A DNA stretch of 12,462 nucleotides from Bacteroidales bacterium (GCA_031257735.1 JAIROC010000522.1:1-12462); one strand, 5' to 3'. Positions 1 to 9,800 are shown, counted from the first letter of the stretch. Notes: generated by a model from the sequence alone, not told the origin. Translations and numbers: made by a program.

Positions 1-53
1 TATCGTTTTGTAAAAAAATAACAGAAAAAGACCGATTAATCAATTATTTCTGC

Positions 54-91
54 TATATTTGCAAACTTGAATTAAGTGATAAATATTTTTG
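54..91 (+). promoter_or_regulatory. Candidate Bacteroidota-type promoter(s) for secDF
   Basis: Two matches to the Bacteroidota -7 consensus TAnnTTTG lie in the secDF leader: TATATTTG at 54-61 and TATTTTTG at 84-91. For the second, the TTTG at 58-61 lies 22 bases upstream and could serve as the -33 element, slightly longer than the usual spacing of about 19-21. For the first, no clear -33 TTTG is visible at the right distance. Transcripts would start near 67 or near 97, leaving a leader of roughly 25-55 nt. The DNA is very AT-rich, so chance matches are likely. No strong Shine-Dalgarno precedes the ATG at 121, only an A-rich stretch, which is common in this phylum. Confidence 0.4.
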
Positions 92-120
92 TAAGAGATT
101 AATTAATAGACAAAAAAGAA

Positions 121-3100
121 ATGCGAAACAAAGGATTTATATTGTTTTTTGCAATTACATTTGCAATAATTTGTATTTACTCTCTATCGTTTACAATATG
201 TACCCGTAGAGTAGAAAATAAAGCTCGTGAATATGCACAGAATGATCCCACGAGAGAAGAATTGAGAGAAAAAGCTAATGGAGACGCTTTTATGGAGACG
301 TATTTATTAGACTCCTCCTATAAAGCAAGAGAAACAGAATATCTGAATCTTATGTCCGATTCTGTTGTGTATAATTTGCTGGTCGCAAAGTGGACGTACC
401 AGGAATGTAAGGAATTGGAATTAAATTTAGGGCTGGACTTAAAGGGCGGAATGAATGTGATGCTTGAAATTTCTGTTACGGATATTATGAAATCATTGGC
501 AGGTAATGGCGCTAATGATTCGCTATTTATCCGTACCATGAACCTCGCTCTTGAAAAACAAAAAAAGTCTCAAGCAGATTTCGTTACTCTTTTTGATCAG
601 TCATTTCGGGAAGTAGCTCCCGAAAATGCACGTTTGGCAACAATTTTCCGTAATCTTTCTTTAAAGGAAGGGAAAAATTCAAATGCAGACGTGATACAGG
701 CTCTTCGTGAAGAAACAGAAGCTGCTTTTGATAATACGTTTAGAATATTGCGTACCCGTATTGATAAATTTGGGGTAGCTCAACCGAATATTCAACGTCT
801 GGCTCAATCAGGAAGAATTATGATTGAACTGCCGGGAGTAAAAGAACCTGAACGTGTTCGAAAATTATTGCAAGGAACGGCAAATCTTGAATTCTGGAAA
901 ACATACGAGTTTTCAGAAATTCAAGATGTCTTTATTCAGGCAAATGATAGAATTGCAGAATATAATAAAGCAATAAAAGATACTACTACCGTTACAGAAG
1001 ATACCGCACAGGTAATTCCCGAAAATGAAATGCTTGTTGAGGAAGATACTGCATCAACACAGGAAGGCTTGCCCGAAATAACAGAAGAGATGGAAGATTC
1101 CTCCGATGTCGAAATGACAGAACAGGAATTTAAAGAACAAAATCCGTTGTTTACAAAATTTGAATTAAATCGTCAGCCGTCGCCAGAAACAGGAAAATAT
1201 GGTCCTCTTGTAGGATATTGTTTGGGAAAAGATACTGCCGAAATAAATCGAATGTTGGGTTTGGATATTGTCAAAAATCTGTTTCCTTTGGATTTGGTAT
1301 TATGCTGGCACGCTAAGACAGGAAAAGATAAAAGCTCCGTTTATCAGTTAATCGCATTAAAAAAGTCTGGAAATAAAGAATCAGATGCCGTTTTGGATGG
1401 AAAAGTTATTGTTGATGCAAGTCAGGATTTTAATGATAGATCCGGCAATGAAATCAGCATGAGTATGAACAGAGAAGGAGCAACTAAATGGAAAAAAATT
1501 ACGGAAGATAATCTTGGAAACAGTATTGCCATCGTACTTGACAATTTAGTATACTCTTTTCCTACTGTAAATAGTATTATTCCCAATGGTCGTTCTTCTA
1601 TTACGGGAGCTTTTAGTTTGGAAGAAGCAAAGGATTTGGCAAATTTACTCAAAGCAGGTAAACTTCCTGCTCCTGCTATTATTGTTTCCGAAGAAATAGT
1701 GGGACCTACTTTAGGAAAAGAATCTATTAATTCAAGTATGCTATCCTTTTTGATAGCTTTTGTATTAGTTCTTTTCTATATGTTTTTCTTTTATAATAGA
1801 GGCGGCTTGGTTGCTGGATTTGCTCTTTTGATAAATATCGTATTTATTATGGGAACATTAGCGTCCTTGGGGGCTGTATTAACGCTTCCCGGTATTGCAG
1901 GGATAGTGCTTACTTTAGGGATGGCGGTAGATGCTAATGTAATTATTTATGAACGTATAAAAGAAGAACTTCGGTCAGGAAAGGCATTGCGTTTATCCAT
2001 AGCCGATGGATATAAAGCGGCGTATTCTGCTATTATTGACGGTAACGTAACTACTATTATAACGGGGATTATTCTTTATGTTTTTGGTTCTGGTCCTGTA
2101 CAGGGATTTGCTACTACCTTAATTATAGGTCTACTTACTTCCTTATTTACTGCCATTTTTATTTCACGACTTGTGTTTAATTGGGCTTTGAGTAAAAATA
2201 TGGTAATCAATTATGGCAATCAAATTACCATGAACGCATTCGCCAACACAAAAATAGATTTTCTTTCAAAAAGAAAGCTATTTTACGGCGCTTCGATATT
2301 CGTTATACTTGTAGGCGCTGTATCTTTATTGACCAAGGGCATGGATATGGGTATTGATTTTGCAGGAGGACGCAGTTATACTGTTCGTTTTGATAAACCT
2401 GTCTCTGTAAATGAACTGCGAAACTCTTTAACGCAACAGTTTAATGGCATCGCTCCTGAAGTAAAAACATTTGGGTCGGATAATCAAATAAAAATTACAA
2501 CAAAATGGAGAATTGACGAGAATAACATTGAGGTAGATTCTTTGGCTGAAGTAAAGCTGTACGAAGGACTTAAACCCTTTTTTGGAACAGCAGTAACAAG
2601 AGAAGATTTTAGCGTGCAAAATCAAAACGTAGGATTGATAAGTTCGCAAAAGGTAGGAGCAACCGTATCGCGAGACATGAAACGTGATGCCTTTTTGGCG
2701 GTAATTTTTTCTTTGATTGCCATCTTTGTATATATTGCCATTCGTTTCCGTAATTGGCAGTATGGTTTAGGAGGGGTTGTTTCTTTGTTGAATGTTGCTT
2801 TGTTTACGATAGGGTTATTTTCTCTCTTTTCGGGAATATTACCATTTACAATGGAAGTTGATCAATCATTTATTGCGGCGGTACTAACGATTATTGGTTA
2901 CGCAATCAATGATGGAGTGGTTATTTTCGACAGAATAAGGGAAAATCGTCAGCTATATCCAAAACGGGATTTGAAAGAAATTATGAACAGCGCGCTTAAT
3001 TCAACATTAGGACGAACTATTAATACAACAGGGACAACTTTGGTTGTGTTATTAGCCATTTTCTTGTTTGGGGGGACTGTTATTCGCGGTTTTGTGTTTG

Positions 3101-3219
3101 CGTTGTTAATTGGAATTGCTTATGGCGCATATTCTTCTATTTGTATTGGCGCTTCGCTTGTATTTGATACAAGTAAGAAAAAGAATCTTCAACAACTGAA
3201 AGAGAAAGAAAAAAAATAA
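121..3219 (+). CDS. secDF: SecDF fusion, protein translocase accessory subunit
   Basis: Complete fused SecD-SecF of 1032 residues, an inner-membrane RND-type factor that couples the proton-motive force to late steps of SecYEG export. The SecD half begins with a membrane segment (about 4-26), then the D5-type motif GLDLKGG (104-110), a periplasmic P1 region with RTRIDKFGV (211-219) and LPGV (237-240), and the membrane-block motif VDANVIIYERI (603-613), whose Asp604 fits the conserved proton-relay aspartate. The SecF half starts near 718 and has GIDFAGG (744-750) and GYAINDGVVIFDRIREN (926-942). About 12 hydrophobic segments are seen in total, the number expected for SecDF. The length is normal for the Bacteroidota fusion. 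The SecD periplasmic domain carries an acidic, low-complexity insert (about 283-341) rich in Glu, Asp and Thr. The ATG at 121 is chosen because the N-terminal membrane anchor follows directly. The C-terminus is a Lys/Glu-rich cytoplasmic tail. The gene appears monocistronic, with its own terminator 30 bases on. Confidence 0.97.
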   Translation: MRNKGFILFFAITFAIICIYSLSFTICTRRVENKAREYAQNDPTREELREKANGDAFMETYLLDSSYKARETEYLNLMSDSVVYNLLVAKWTYQECKELELNLGLDLKGGMNVMLEISVTDIMKSLAGNGANDSLFIRTMNLALEKQKKSQADFVTLFDQSFREVAPENARLATIFRNLSLKEGKNSNADVIQALREETEAAFDNTFRILRTRIDKFGVAQPNIQRLAQSGRIMIELPGVKEPERVRKLLQGTANLEFWKTYEFSEIQDVFIQANDRIAEYNKAIKDTTTVTEDTAQVIPENEMLVEEDTASTQEGLPEITEEMEDSSDVEMTEQEFKEQNPLFTKFELNRQPSPETGKYGPLVGYCLGKDTAEINRMLGLDIVKNLFPLDLVLCWHAKTGKDKSSVYQLIALKKSGNKESDAVLDGKVIVDASQDFNDRSGNEISMSMNREGATKWKKITEDNLGNSIAIVLDNLVYSFPTVNSIIPNGRSSITGAFSLEEAKDLANLLKAGKLPAPAIIVSEEIVGPTLGKESINSSMLSFLIAFVLVLFYMFFFYNRGGLVAGFALLINIVFIMGTLASLGAVLTLPGIAGIVLTLGMAVDANVIIYERIKEELRSGKALRLSIADGYKAAYSAIIDGNVTTIITGIILYVFGSGPVQGFATTLIIGLLTSLFTAIFISRLVFNWALSKNMVINYGNQITMNAFANTKIDFLSKRKLFYGASIFVILVGAVSLLTKGMDMGIDFAGGRSYTVRFDKPVSVNELRNSLTQQFNGIAPEVKTFGSDNQIKITTKWRIDENNIEVDSLAEVKLYEGLKPFFGTAVTREDFSVQNQNVGLISSQKVGATVSRDMKRDAFLAVIFSLIAIFVYIAIRFRNWQYGLGGVVSLLNVALFTIGLFSLFSGILPFTMEVDQSFIAAVLTIIGYAINDGVVIFDRIRENRQLYPKRDLKEIMNSALNSTLGRTINTTGTTLVVLLAIFLFGGTVIRGFVFALLIGIAYGAYSSICIGASLVFDTSKKKNLQQLKEKEKK
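967..1143 (+). other. Acidic low-complexity insert in SecD periplasmic domain
   Basis: This stretch encodes about residues 283-341 of SecDF. It is dominated by Glu, Asp, Thr and Ser with few hydrophobic residues, and it lies between the first P1 segment and the rest of the periplasmic domain. The reading frame is uninterrupted on both sides and recognisable SecD sequence resumes afterwards, so it is an in-frame linker or insertion, not an error. Variable loops at this place are plausible in Bacteroidota SecDF. Whether this one is lineage-specific cannot be judged from a single sequence. Confidence 0.6.
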
Positions 3220-3250
3220 AAAGAAATAAAAGTTTTCATGATAAGTTGAA

Positions 3251-3282
3251 AATCGGGTAATGTAATTATCCGATTTTTTTTT
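3251..3282 (+). terminator. Intrinsic terminator of secDF
   Basis: A 10-bp stem pairs AATCGGGTAA (3251-3260) with TTATCCGATT (3266-3275), with one G-T pair and a 5-base loop. A run of nine T on the plus strand (3274-3282) overlaps the end of the stem. It begins 31 bases after the secDF stop codon, so it is well placed to end that transcript and to isolate secDF from the repeat region downstream. Confidence 0.9.
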
Positions 3283-3368
3283 AGGTTCTCGAAAAACAAG
3301 AAGGCACAAAAGAGGTGAATAATCGTTTTGATTCTCAAAAACACAAATGCAATGACGGCGTTATGTCG

Positions 3369-3408
3369 ACTATAAAGACAGACACTAATTAGTGTCTGTC
3401 TTTATAGT
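3369..3408. repeat. Perfect 40-bp palindrome
   Basis: Two 20-bp arms are perfectly complementary around a centre between 3388 and 3389 and have no spacer. The inner core reads ACTAATTAGT, and the arms continue through GACAGACA / TGTCTGTC to ACTATAAA / TTTATAGT. It could extrude as a cruciform or, as RNA, fold into a long stem with a minimal loop. No T-run follows it on either strand outside the stem, so a simple intrinsic terminator is not the best reading. The left arm sequence recurs, with two mismatches, at 3720-3745. Confidence 0.92.
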
Positions 3409-3410
3409 AC

Positions 3411-3438
3411 AATTATGAATTATGAATTATGAATTATG
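3411..3438 (+). repeat. Four tandem AATTATG heptamers, followed by CTGACGC
   Basis: Four exact copies of AATTATG run head-to-tail (3411, 3418, 3425, 3432), followed immediately by CTGACGC (3439-3445). The same heptamer, again followed by CTGACGC, recurs at 10511-10557 in the gap between the two giant genes. This shared junction indicates a dispersed repeat family and not random AT-rich sequence. Confidence 0.9.
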
Positions 3439-3485
3439 CTGACGCACGAAACCGCTTAATCAGTGTCATCATTGCGAAGGAAAAA

Positions 3486-3661
3486 TGTCCCGTTAGGGAC
3501 AAAATGTTGGTAGAAAATACAGCAGCTATTCGCCTCTTGAGCGCGCCGTCAGGTGTGCCATGTAAGATATTATCAGGTTGATTTACATTCTGTCCCTAAC
3601 GGGACAGGAAAGAAAGGCGGGTATTCATCAGTTTCTACCAACATTTTGTCCCTACGGGACA
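3486..3661. repeat. Inverted ~30-bp repeats carrying GTCCC/GGGAC hairpins
   Basis: The left arm (3486-3516) consists of TGTCCCGTTAGGGACA followed by AAATGTTGGTAGAAA. The right arm (3632-3661) is its reverse complement with a single base missing in the hairpin loop: TTTCTACCAACATTT followed by TGTCCCTACGGGACA. Each arm thus holds its own 6-bp mini-hairpin (TGTCCC/GGGACA), and the two arms can also pair with each other across about 115 bases. The layout resembles paired REP/BIME-like palindromic units. No transposase is present, and assignment to a named family is not possible from this window. Confidence 0.85.
3591..3606. repeat. Third GTCCC/GGGAC hairpin copy
   Basis: TGTCCCTAACGGGACA is the same mini-hairpin as in the flanking inverted repeats, in the right-arm orientation. 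The similarity extends to both sides: ACATTCTGTCCC here versus ACATTTTGTCCC in the right arm, and GGGACAGGA after both. It lacks the TTTCTACCAAC extension of the right arm. The window therefore holds three hairpin units, one reversed and two direct. Confidence 0.85.
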
Positions 3662-3719
3662 GGACGCCTATCTCAATAGCGCCTCATTGGGGAATAGTGA
3701 ACATTATCTGGAAATATTC

Positions 3720-3745
3720 CGACTATATAGACAGACACTAGTTAG
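3720..3745. repeat. Diverged half-copy of the 40-bp palindrome
   Basis: This segment matches 3367-3392 at 24 of 26 positions (one A/T and one A/G difference). Only the left half of the palindrome is present here. Because the first copy is palindromic, its right half (3385-3408) and this segment (3722-3745) also form inverted repeats of 24 bp with 22 matches, which bracket the hairpin-repeat block like terminal inverted repeats. Confidence 0.8.
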
Positions 3746-3767
3746 GCGTTAGGATCATGCAAACTAA

Positions 3768-3788
3768 AATAACTCATAACCCATAACT
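3768..3788 (-). repeat. Decayed heptamers on the opposite strand
   Basis: AATAACT, CATAACC and CATAACT run in tandem with period 7. They resemble CATAATT, the complement of the AATTATG unit, so they look like a degenerate minus-strand counterpart of the array at 3411-3438. The word GGCGTTA (3744-3750 region) precedes them, resembling the complement of the GCTAACGC word seen beside the heptamers near 10570. The similarity is partial. Confidence 0.45.
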
Positions 3789-3802
3789 ATATTCAGTTTT
3801 CA

Positions 3803-3835
3803 ATTAAAAAAGGGCTGCTCATTACTGAGCAGCCC
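3803..3835 (-). terminator. Intrinsic terminator of the giant T9SS protein gene
   Basis: A perfect 10-bp, GC-rich stem, GGGCTGCTCA (3812-3821) with TGAGCAGCCC (3826-3835), closes a 4-base loop. Read on the minus strand it is followed by six T (complement of 3806-3811) and then AATTG. It begins about 45 bases after the stop codon at 3881-3883, so it is well placed to end the minus-strand transcript. It faces the secDF terminator across the repeat region. Confidence 0.95.
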
Positions 3836-3880
3836 AAGCTGAAAAAGTTTAATTAATCAATAAAAATAAACAACAACATA

Positions 3881-6800
3881 TCAATTAACGCTCATGCGTT
3901 TAACAAGGCGCTGTCCTTTGTATTCGATGGAATAGAAGTAAACACCAGCGGAAAATCTATTTGTATTTAGTTCAATGCTATGAATGCCGCGTGTTACTTC
4001 TATACTTTGAGAATGTAACAATTGTCCGCTAATACTGTGTACATAGAATATTACCCTTCCTGCTTCTGGTATATTATAATCTATACGTGTCATATTGTTA
4101 GCAGGGTTAGGAATATTTTGTTCCAGTGTGAAAGTATTTAGTTTTTCTATTGAAACTATGTCAATATTATTCGTATCAGCGGGTACTGTTTCTCGTTTAG
4201 CAATGATTGTATCATTTTTAGGATAAAGGTCATTGCTGCTTACGAAAATCCGTATAAAGTACAATGAATCTTCAGGAACAGTATACTTTTCTATGAAGGT
4301 ATATGATACGGTATCAGAGGGTACAATTTCAGAAACAGTACCGATAAGCGTATTAAGTATCTGTCCATTTTCGTTTTCAATCTGCGCTCTAACAGGTACA
4401 TTAGCAAATGGGGCTATTTTATCTGTATTTATAACAGTAACACTTAACGTTTGTGTTGTTTTCACCGTATCTTTTTTGTTTGGCAAAGGACTAATAATTT
4501 CTCCCATAGACAAATTGTGCAAATCCACACATTCGTTTGTGACATTTGTAATATTTATACCTGCAGAATCACAGCCTACGTATGCAAATATCTGTACCAA
4601 ATAGTCTTCTTCGGGAACAGTATACGTATTCTTTAAGGTATATTGAATACTGCTGCCTACAGCCAAGTCTATTGTTTCGGGATTTCTTACTGGTTCTGTA
4701 AAGTTTTCCCCTACAGTTAAACGCAAGATCAGTTCTATACCTGTCAAATCTATATTTCCCGTATTTTTAAGAATGATCTCCTGTGTTGCCTGTATTCCTG
4801 TTTCGAAGCAGCTTACGCCTCCTGTCGAAGACAATACCGTTAACTCTAATTGGGGATGAATATCTATTAAATATGTCTTTATATCGTTTGACGGGTTGTT
4901 ATCTACAGGAGTTGTCAGATAGGCTTTAATTTCCGAAACGCCAGTTAAATCGACATCATGGGCGATGGTAAAGGTATCTGAAGCATTCCCTTCTAAAGTT
5001 TCGGTCAATGGATAATAGTAATAGGCAGGTGGTTGACTTCCTATCTCTACGACTAATGTATCTTTTATCGCTGTGAAGTCAATCGCCTGATTAGCTACTG
5101 TAGACAAAACTACCTGAATATTTCTATTTGTCAAATTACAAACAGCTTCCTTGGGTGATATGATTATTTCAGACACTTCCAGGTCAGGGATGGAGGTAAT
5201 TGTTACATGTCCCAAGTATTGGGCTGACAGATCATGTCCATTCATTGATTCAAACTCTATTAACACACACTGTCCATTTGTGAAGGGATTAAGATCAATT
5301 GTATCTGCTCGCCAACCGTGGACAGAACTTTTTTTGTATAAGGTTCTAACAACAGTAGGAACGTCATCCATAATCACTCTTATAATGGTATAGGTATTAT
5401 CTCTATCAAGGTTTGTTGTATCGTAATAGTACCAATATATCATTTTCGGGTCTACAGATCGGTACAAATCAAGATGACGAATTGTCAATTTTGCCATTGA
5501 ACCGCGTTTCCCTGCATATCGGAGCATGCCATTGCTGGAAGATGGAGGTAATATTTTCCCTGTTGTATCTGTATAGGGTTCCCAGGTATTTGTCCCTCCG
5601 TGAGGAACAAGGCAAACAGGAACAAACTGATGAGGTATTTCACTTCCGCTAAAATCTTCATCTATCGGCAAGCCTATTCTACCAGATACAAATTTATATA
5701 CTAATGTATCATCATAAGGTACATTATCTATTGAACTCTTTACCCATACTTTAATATCGTATACGCCGGGGTATCTTACCAGCAGGGCGGGCATCAGTAA
5801 TACCGTATCCATTTTACCGGACTCTAAGGTTCCCGTATTTTTTATGATATATGCCGAATCTTTTGTCCCTAACGGATTAATAACTTCTACGCCTAAGGCG
5901 ATGAAATTCTGTATAAAGTTATAATTATCCGTTCCCAGATTCCTGATGATTGCCTGTACCAACGAATAATTTGGCGTACATAGATCATTGGGATCATTGA
6001 CGGGAGTAAGCATATTCATGATTGTCAAATTATGTCCCGAATAAGGCGTTGAAGAGGCAGTATACTGTATATATACAGAATCTTCAACGGTGGTTGTTAT
6101 TCCGGTTGTATCTGTAACGGTTATAGAATAAACCACGTTAGCGCCATAGTATTGCTGTGGTACACTTGCTTTCCAAACACCATTAGATAAGGTCATCAAT
6201 ATTGAACTGTTGATGGTATAGTTACCATTTACAACGGTTCGGAGCTTTAATTGAGGCGCGGGGATAACAGACACGCCGCTACCCGTACGAATTACTGCAT
6301 TTACTTCAAACGTAAGGTTATTAATGGTATCGGCTACAAAAGGCGCTACAAATTCTACTAATGGCTTTTTGGTTGCTACTGTCGTCAGGGTATCCTTACG
6401 TTGATCCATATCCAAATCATGATTAACGCTGTCCACCCATACGACGATATTGTATGTAGTTGTACTGTTATCTACGGTAAAGGAGCCGACGGTAACATTT
6501 GTCTGTCCGGCGAATGGTACTGGCGCTGTTGGCGTCCATGGAAAGGGTGTTTGTATTTGTCCGTTCAAACTCCAGCCGAAGACGGCATTTTGCAGTGGTG
6601 CATTACCATAATTTTGCACTTCTACTGTTAGCGACACTGTTTGATTTTCGACTACTTCCGGATTGAAGGTTACAAATTGATTCAGCGACAAATCCCGCGA
6701 AACGGGAATGATTTGATATGCGCCCATGGTTGCCTGTCCGGTGCGAGGTTTTCCTGCTATATCTGTTGGTACATTCGATAAGATCGGGCAATTCAGACCG

Positions 6801-9800
6801 GTATTGTTTGCCGTCAAATCAGTGTTTATGTTAATGTTTACATAATTCACGTCTGTCGATACTGTATTTTGCATACTTGGATGACCTTGTAGAAGGGTAG
6901 AATAAGATGCCGTTGAATGATAAAAATTGCTGTAATCAATATCATATCGGTATCCCCCATTGGACAGGAACTTACTACCAACTACTACATTAAAAAAGTA
7001 TCCACTTGATGACTTCATTATAAAAATGTTGTTTCTAGAAAAAGTACTGCTGCCGTCCACCGCTTCAAAATAGAATCCCCTACTATTTGAAGCTACAGTA
7101 TAATAGGAATTGTGGTGTATATCCGACTCTACCCAATCATGATACATAAACAAACTGCCTTGAGATGATGACAAATGTATTACTTCATTATTGGCAATCA
7201 AGGTTCTTTTTGTTGTATTGTAATGGTTAAAACGCCTCAAATGAAAATACTCTGCCTCTTGAGTTGCATTAATCACCCTGTTTCCGATAACATCTCCATT
7301 GCTATAGTGAAGGTGGAAGGCATCCCACCTGGTTGATGGATAATTTGAAGTTCTTGTCTTTAAAGTATTACCTGTTATATGCAGAAATTCGGCATGTTCT
7401 ACAAACAGACCAAAGGCATAGTTATTTATGACTGTATTACTGTCAAATATCATATTTTTGCTGTATGGAGATGTCTCGGTACTTGCTGCGTTATCACCCA
7501 CGAAATAGAAGCCAGAATGTCCGCCATTCAAAACATTGTTGATAATAAAAAGACTGTCCATAAGTCCTACGCCACCGCCTTTATAAATAGGCGCTATCGT
7601 ACTTGATGTTGTCGTCGGACTGACCAACAGTTTACAATCACGAATAAGAATATTGGTACATGTAGCCGTAAACTGAATTGCGTGAGTAGTTACGGATGCT
7701 CTATTAACGGTTATTTTCTCTATGGTAATATCTCTGCTATTACCAAGAGTGATACCTACGCCAGAGGACGGTTGAATAATAACGCTGTCGGCATTGTTAT
7801 CAAGCGAAGTGATAGTTAAGCGATGACCTCTCGTATAAGCCGTCAGACCGGTTAAGTCTATACTTTCCGTATAAGTACCTTTCAGTTGAAGTATTAGATC
7901 ACCTGTTAATGCACATTCTTTTATGGCTGTTATGGCATTTGCCATGGAAGTAAAGGTGCCTCCCGTACCAACAATTTGATTTCCGCTCAAGTTGCCAGAG
8001 CATCCCAATATTTTTACTGATGCGGTATCATCCGTTTTAACAGCATCGTCAACATCATTTGGATTCTTTACCCATACGACGATTGTATCAAGCTGTCCCA
8101 ATTGGGTTGCCGTATAATATCCTAAGCGTATCGTATCGGTAAATTCTTCCGGCAAATTACCTGTCCATGTATATGGTTGTTGTGGAACGTCATCTATTGT
8201 CCATTCTACGGTACACTTTGTCAAATTATCTATTCCTTTATTAACAATTCGGACTCTAACAGGTTCCATTTGACTTGCTGCTACACTGATGGATGGTGAT
8301 TCTATGCCTACAAGCGCTACGGATGACAATTCCTGCCCGCTACTGGATGACCTTCTTAGATAGAAATCTTTGGCTATCACTATTAGATTTCCCACTATGT
8401 CCGTCATTGTTATAGAATATGATATATCGCTGCCATACTGGGTTTGTGGAATTGTTGTTCGCCACAAATTGTTAGGGGCATCGAAAGTCATGAGAAGCGA
8501 ATCTATCGTTGGTACGCCTCCATAAATTGTAGCTACTTTGAGAAATACAGGTCCTATTGTTACTCCTGTCAGCGAGCTGATACGGGCGCTTATGGCAAAA
8601 GGTCCTGTACTACGTACCGTGTCTGAGGGAGCATCAACAAACATCATAGAGATATCGGTAGTACCGTGAACGACTTTAGTCAATGTATTATCTATCTCCA
8701 TGCTATCTGTTTGTCCATTGGGTAACTCAATCCAAACTTTTATTATATCTGCTCCGTTTACTGTTGGCGGATAATCAATAAGTTTAACTGTGTCATTCAT
8801 ATCCCAGGGTAAGCCACCGGTTTTTGTCCATGGATACGAATATTCTGTACCTCCGTTTATTGTATACTTAATGGTAGCCAAATTCAAATCCTGTCTTCCT
8901 TTATTTTTAATGACAACCTTCAATGGAACCATTGTTGTTGGAGATACTGCTATGGTATCACTTACATCAATAGCATGCAGGGCGACGGAATGAGCATAAA
9001 TAATATTCATAAAATGAAATCGGGCATTGGGGCGATCCGTATGTGGATTTCCGGGTAAGGAATAAATATCGGCAGCAGATGATGTAGTATGTGCATCCGC
9101 AACAGAATTATAACTGGTACTGTGGTGCAGAAAAGTAAATCCACCGGGAGTAGTTCCATGCAAGTTTTCCCAATGAATCTGCAAATTCTTACCTGCTGAC
9201 AGATAGAAAGGTTGAATAAAATCAAATCTGCTCCAACCGGGAACTATTGTAAATGTTCCGTCCAACACATGAGTTGCTGATATGGATACAGGATCAATGT
9301 ATCCCGGTACTACAGTCGTATTTGTTGTTCCTTCCAGAAAACATTTTTGATTATTGAGTGTAAGACTTCCGCTTGTTGCGGAGCTTTGCCATTCTATAGC
9401 AACAATCATCGCGCCTGTGGTAGTTGTTCCCAAATCGGAAGACAGATAGAGATTTCGTGTCCATGCGTATGGATCACAATGACAGGTAGGCGTCCAGCAA
9501 CTGGTAGCGCTTGTTGCTCCGGATACTTCTACAAAGGAAGACAATCCGGAAGCTGGCGGTATAGCCACTGTATAGCTTTCAGAGATAGTTTTATTATTTC
9601 CGATAGCATCCGTTCCTGTAATAGAATAAGATACTGTTGTACCGGCGGGAAACTGTGGGAATGTTCCCGTCCAAATAGAATCTCCCGCTACGTTCGTCAT
9701 TAACATGGAATCAAGAACAGAAACACTATTCCCCGTTACCGTATACACCAAATAAGGCTGAACTATAGGATGTGATGTTCTTGTTGCTACCTTTGCTTTA

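Larger units (their letters stand above)
3283..3800. other. Repeat-rich intergenic region without a convincing gene
   Basis: About 520 bases between two facing terminators. Apart from the repeats listed separately, no open frame here has a start, composition or length suggesting a protein. The sequence is a nested set: palindrome (3369-3408), AATTATG heptamers (3411-3438), inverted pair of hairpin-bearing repeats (3486-3516 and 3632-3661) with a third hairpin (3591-3606), half-copy of the palindrome (3720-3745) and decayed opposite-strand heptamers (3768-3788). The GC-richer central part (about 3480-3700) differs from the AT-rich edges, which suggests accretion of separate elements. The stretch 3283-3355 shows only a weak direct similarity between a GTTCTCGAAAAACA-like word near 3285 and one near 3330. 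Confidence 0.7.

Noticed and set aside
3106..3309. Minus-strand open frame of 67 codons at the secDF 3' end
   Set aside because: It overlaps the end of secDF antisense and passes through its terminator; its Phe/Leu-rich product is the complement of the Lys/Glu codons.
3369..3408. Palindrome as a bidirectional intrinsic terminator
   Set aside because: There is no T-run outside the stem on either strand, and both neighbouring genes already have better terminators at 3251-3282 and 3803-3835.
3486..3661. Possible CRISPR array because of three related hairpin units
   Set aside because: One unit is inverted, the spacing is unequal (about 75 and 40 bases), unit lengths differ, and no cas gene is present.
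3553..3741. Plus-strand open frame of 62 codons in the repeat region
   Set aside because: It runs across the hairpin repeats and the palindrome half-copy, has no hydrophobic or domain pattern, and its composition is that of the repeats.
6710..8002. Calling the beta-helix a pectate lyase or other polysaccharide lyase
   Set aside because: The fold pattern is visible but no conserved catalytic residues could be identified, and many such helices in surface proteins are non-enzymatic.
4233..9703. Many plus-strand open frames of 60-123 codons opposite the giant gene
   Set aside because: They are antisense shadows of a continuous 2204-codon frame with a signal peptide and domain structure, and none shows a protein family pattern.
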